Of a stretch of 7,116 nucleotides of DNA, positions 5,257-7,116 are shown piece after piece. Origin of the DNA: Oscillospiraceae bacterium (GTDB lineage Bacteria; Bacillota; Clostridia; Oscillospirales; Oscillospiraceae); the NCBI GenBank assembly GCA_017501805.1, contig JAFVWG010000117.1, positions 1-7,116 of the forward strand. The letters are read 5' to 3'. Both the position numbers and the translations under genes were made by a program. The number at the start of each line of letters is the position of its first letter. Position 1 is the first letter of the stretch. The notes under the pieces were generated by a model, which did no database searches, was not told where the DNA came from, and saw only the letters and a program-made list of their open reading frames with translations.

Positions 5257-6830
5257 TTCGAATACGCGACCTCCGTCTCGATCCGGGACAGCCGCTTGAT
5301 TCGCTAAAAAAACAGGCAGCCGACCGTCTCGGCGTGCATACGGATGCCATCACGGATTGCAGTCTCTTCCGCCGCTCCGTGGACGCCCGGAAGAAGCCGG
5401 ACGTGTTCTTCGTCTGCACCGTGGACGTTTGTCTCAGCTGTGACGAAGAGGCTGTCCTGAAGCGCCTGCACGATCCGAAGATTGCTCCCGCAAAGAACTA
5501 CCGCTACGAACTGCCGCTGCCCGCCGCGCAGCCGAAGACCCGTCCGGTGGTCGTCGGCTTCGGTCCTGCGGGAATGTTTGCCGCGCTGACGCTGGCACGG
5601 GCAGGGCTCAAGCCGCTCGTCCTGGAGCGCGGCGCGCCCGTGGAGGCGCGCACCGAAGCGGTGCGCCGTTTTTGGGAACAGGGCAAGCTCGATCCCGAGT
5701 CAAACGTGCAGTTCGGTGAGGGCGGCGCGGGCACATTTTCCGATGGAAAGCTGACCACAGGCACAAAGGATCCGCGCATCCGCCACGTATTTGAAGAATT
5801 TGTCCGCTTCGGCGCACAGGAAGATATCCTTTGGGATGCGAAGCCGCACATCGGCACGGACGTGCTGTGCCGGGTCGTGAAAAATTTCCGCGAAGAACTG
5901 CTCTCTCTCGGCGCGGAGATCCGTTTCGGCACAAAGCTCACCGAGCTCTGTGTAGAGGACGGTGCGCTGACCGCGATCCGCTGCGGTGAGGAAACCATCC
6001 CCTGCAGCGTCCTCATCCTTGCGATCGGACACAGCGCGCGGGACACCTTCCGGATGCTCCACCAAAGCGGCGTACCGATGGAACCGAAGCCGTTTTCCAT
6101 CGGTGTGCGGATCGAGCATCCGCAGGCAACGATCGACGAAGCGCAGTACGGAAAGGCGCGGGGCAGCGAGCTTCCCGCCGCAGACTATAAGCTGAATGTC
6201 GTCACACCCTCAGGCAGCGCATACACCTTCTGTATGTGCCCCGGCGGCAGCGTCGTTGCGGCGGCGTCCGAAGAGGGAGGCGTGTGCACAAACGGTATGA
6301 GCAACGCAGCGCGTGACGGCGAAAACGCGAACAGCGCCCTGCTTGTCACCCTGACCCCGAAGGACTTTCCCGACGGCTCTCCGCTCAGCGGAATGGAGTG
6401 GCAGCGGGAGATCGAGCAACGGGCATTCAAAGTCGGCGGAAGCAGCTACCGCGCCCCGGCGCAGTCCGTCGGAGACTTCCTCAAGCGCCGTCCCTCCGAG
6501 GGCTTTACCGCTGTCCGTCCGACCTACCTTCCCGGTGTAACGCCGTGCGATCTGCACGATGTGCTCCCGAATCGGCTGACAGATGTGCTGGAAGAGGCGC
6601 TTCCGCTTCTCGGGAATAAGATCCGGGGCTTCGACGCGGCGGATGCCGTTATGACCGCGCCGGAAACACGCAGTTCCTCCCCTGTCCGTATGCTTCGCGA
6701 CGCAAAGAATCTGCAATCCTCCCTCAGGGGTCTCTACCCCTGCGGTGAAGGCGCCGGGCACGCGGGCGGCATCGTCTCATCCGCCGTGGACGGCATCCGC
6801 TGCGCGGAAGCCCTGATAAAAAACATCTGA
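5253..6830 (+). CDS. COG2509-family FAD-dependent dehydrogenase-like protein
   Basis: A 525-residue flavoprotein of unknown substrate, close in architecture to conserved bacterial FAD-dependent proteins (COG2509). Residues about 1-90 form the family's N-terminal domain, with the typical RRSVDARKKPDVFFV (40-54). The FAD site VVVGFGPAGMFAALTLARAG (99-118) and LVLERG (122-127) come next. Then follow SNVQFGEGGAGTFSDGKLTT (150-169), LAIGHSARDTF (256-266), EPKPFSIGVRIEHPQ (277-291), YTFCMCPGGSVVAAASEEGG (324-343) and the C-terminal LYPCGEGAGHAGGIVSSAVDG (494-514, with C497). The start ATG at 5253 overlaps the previous stop. The nearest ribosome-like sequence (AGGAAAG about a dozen bases upstream) is weak, which suggests translational coupling. 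The N-terminal domain holds C55, C60 and C63, a close cysteine cluster I do not recall as general in the family. A terminator follows 8 bases after the stop. Confidence 0.92.
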   Translation: MIRIRDLRLDPGQPLDSLKKQAADRLGVHTDAITDCSLFRRSVDARKKPDVFFVCTVDVCLSCDEEAVLKRLHDPKIAPAKNYRYELPLPAAQPKTRPVVVGFGPAGMFAALTLARAGLKPLVLERGAPVEARTEAVRRFWEQGKLDPESNVQFGEGGAGTFSDGKLTTGTKDPRIRHVFEEFVRFGAQEDILWDAKPHIGTDVLCRVVKNFREELLSLGAEIRFGTKLTELCVEDGALTAIRCGEETIPCSVLILAIGHSARDTFRMLHQSGVPMEPKPFSIGVRIEHPQATIDEAQYGKARGSELPAADYKLNVVTPSGSAYTFCMCPGGSVVAAASEEGGVCTNGMSNAARDGENANSALLVTLTPKDFPDGSPLSGMEWQREIEQRAFKVGGSSYRAPAQSVGDFLKRRPSEGFTAVRPTYLPGVTPCDLHDVLPNRLTDVLEEALPLLGNKIRGFDAADAVMTAPETRSSSPVRMLRDAKNLQSSLRGLYPCGEGAGHAGGIVSSAVDGIRCAEALIKNI

Positions 6831-6835
6831 AACCT

Positions 6836-6880
6836 AAAAAACGAGCCGCGGCATAAGCCGCGACTCGTTTATGTTTTCAG
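6836..6880 (+). terminator. Intrinsic terminator after the flavoprotein operon, possibly bidirectional
   Basis: The stem pairs AAACGAG (6839-6845) with CTCGTTT (6864-6870) and CGCGGC (6847-6852) with GCCGCG (6857-6862), around an ATAA loop and one C/A mismatch (6846/6863). On the plus strand TTTATGTTTT follows; on the minus strand the run of six A at 6836-6841 becomes a T tract. It can therefore stop the flavoprotein transcript and perhaps one from a minus-strand gene to the right, although none is seen in the window. Confidence 0.85.
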
Positions 6881-6918
6881 TTTTAACGCAACACTTGCTT
6901 CTGATATAACGTTACCGC

Positions 6919-6947
6919 TTGATTTTTAACAAACAGAATGGTACAAT
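6919..6947 (+). promoter_or_regulatory. Predicted extended -10 promoter of the small membrane-peptide gene
   Basis: -35 TTGATT (6919-6924, 4 of 6), a 17-base spacer, and -10 TACAAT (6942-6947, 5 of 6), with the extended -10 TG at 6939-6940. The transcript would start near 6953-6954 and the leader would be about 16 bases. An 8-base palindrome, TAACGTTA (6907-6914), lies 4 bases upstream of the -35 box. The remaining bases of this 139-base gap hold the terminator described separately and nothing else I can name. Confidence 0.65.
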
Positions 6948-6969
6948 TCACGATGAAAGGATGAGATGT

Positions 6970-7107
6970 ATGAACATCGGGGTTATTATTGGTTTTGCAA
7001 TTGCCATTCCGTTGTGTTTTATTCTTCCGGCAATTTATGATATTCTTTATAAGCTCGACAAGAAATACTGGTGGGATAAGGAACACTGGTGGGATAAGTA
7101 TTTTTAA
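6970..7107 (+). CDS. Small single-pass membrane peptide with duplicated Trp-rich tail, unknown function
   Basis: A 45-residue peptide I do not recognise. It begins MNIGVIIGFAIAIPLCFILP: a hydrophobic stretch from about residue 2 to 23 with almost no charge, suited to one membrane helix or an uncleaved signal anchor. A charged, aromatic tail (residues about 24-45) follows, containing YWWDKE then HWWDKY, a tandem six-residue repeat. Two lysines (30, 31) directly after the helix suggest the tail stays inside the cell, but this is uncertain. The ATG at 6970 has AAAGGA (6956-6961) with an 8-base gap and a good promoter just upstream; in-frame ATGs at 6919 and 6961 lack a proper ribosome site. By hand count 49 of 138 bases are G or C, about 36 percent and far below the neighbouring genes, which could mean later acquisition. 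A frame on the opposite strand (6883-7086) is less convincing. Confidence 0.65.
   Translation: MNIGVIIGFAIAIPLCFILPAIYDILYKLDKKYWWDKEHWWDKYF
7067..7098 (+). repeat. Tandem direct repeat inside the small membrane-peptide gene
   Basis: ACTGGTGGGATAAG occurs at 7067-7080 and again at 7085-7098, an 18-base period. It is in frame and encodes the two WWDK units, so it looks like a recent in-frame duplication of six codons. Confidence 0.85.
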
Positions 7108-7116
7108 AGCAGAGAC

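Noticed and set aside
6883..7086. 67-codon open frame on the minus strand opposite the small peptide gene
   Set aside because: No ribosome site or promoter recognised, and it overlaps the better-supported plus-strand gene; kept only as an outside possibility.

Overview
The window looks like chromosomal DNA of a high-GC member of the Firmicutes, most likely a clostridial lineage (Oscillospiraceae-like). The reasons are the short HisG paired with HisZ, the YerC-type TrpR-family protein placed in front of the his genes, a DUF896 (YnzC-like) small protein, strong AGGAGG-type ribosome binding sites, and sigma-A-type promoters. The genus cannot be told from this stretch. I see no mobile element, CRISPR array, rRNA or tRNA.

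Bases 1-3632, minus strand: the start of a histidine biosynthesis operon, transcribed right to left as yerC-like regulator, hisZ, hisG, hisD, hisC (hisC runs off the left edge). A promoter upstream of yerC has a small inverted repeat in its spacer that could be an operator. Every gene junction overlaps by 4 or 8 bases, so the genes are probably translationally coupled. HisZ and HisG together make the first enzyme of the pathway, HisD makes the last, and HisC the transamination step. The best start for the yerC-like gene is a GTG at 3570, not the upstream ATG at 3603.

Bases 3674-3979, minus strand: a single DUF896 gene with its own promoter and a clear intrinsic terminator.

Bases 3987-6870, plus strand: a promoter back to back with the DUF896 promoter drives two flavoproteins overlapping by ATGA, a HI0933/YhiN-family protein and a COG2509-family FAD-dependent protein, ending in a terminator that could work in both directions. 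The -10 box of this operon sits between the arms of a 6-base inverted repeat. The cellular function of both flavoproteins is unknown.

Bases 6919-7107, plus strand: a short AT-rich gene with an extended -10 promoter encodes a 45-residue single-pass membrane peptide whose tail holds a duplicated tryptophan-rich unit. This is the least explained item in the window. Most of the window is ordinary core metabolism; I do not see a clear new multi-gene system.
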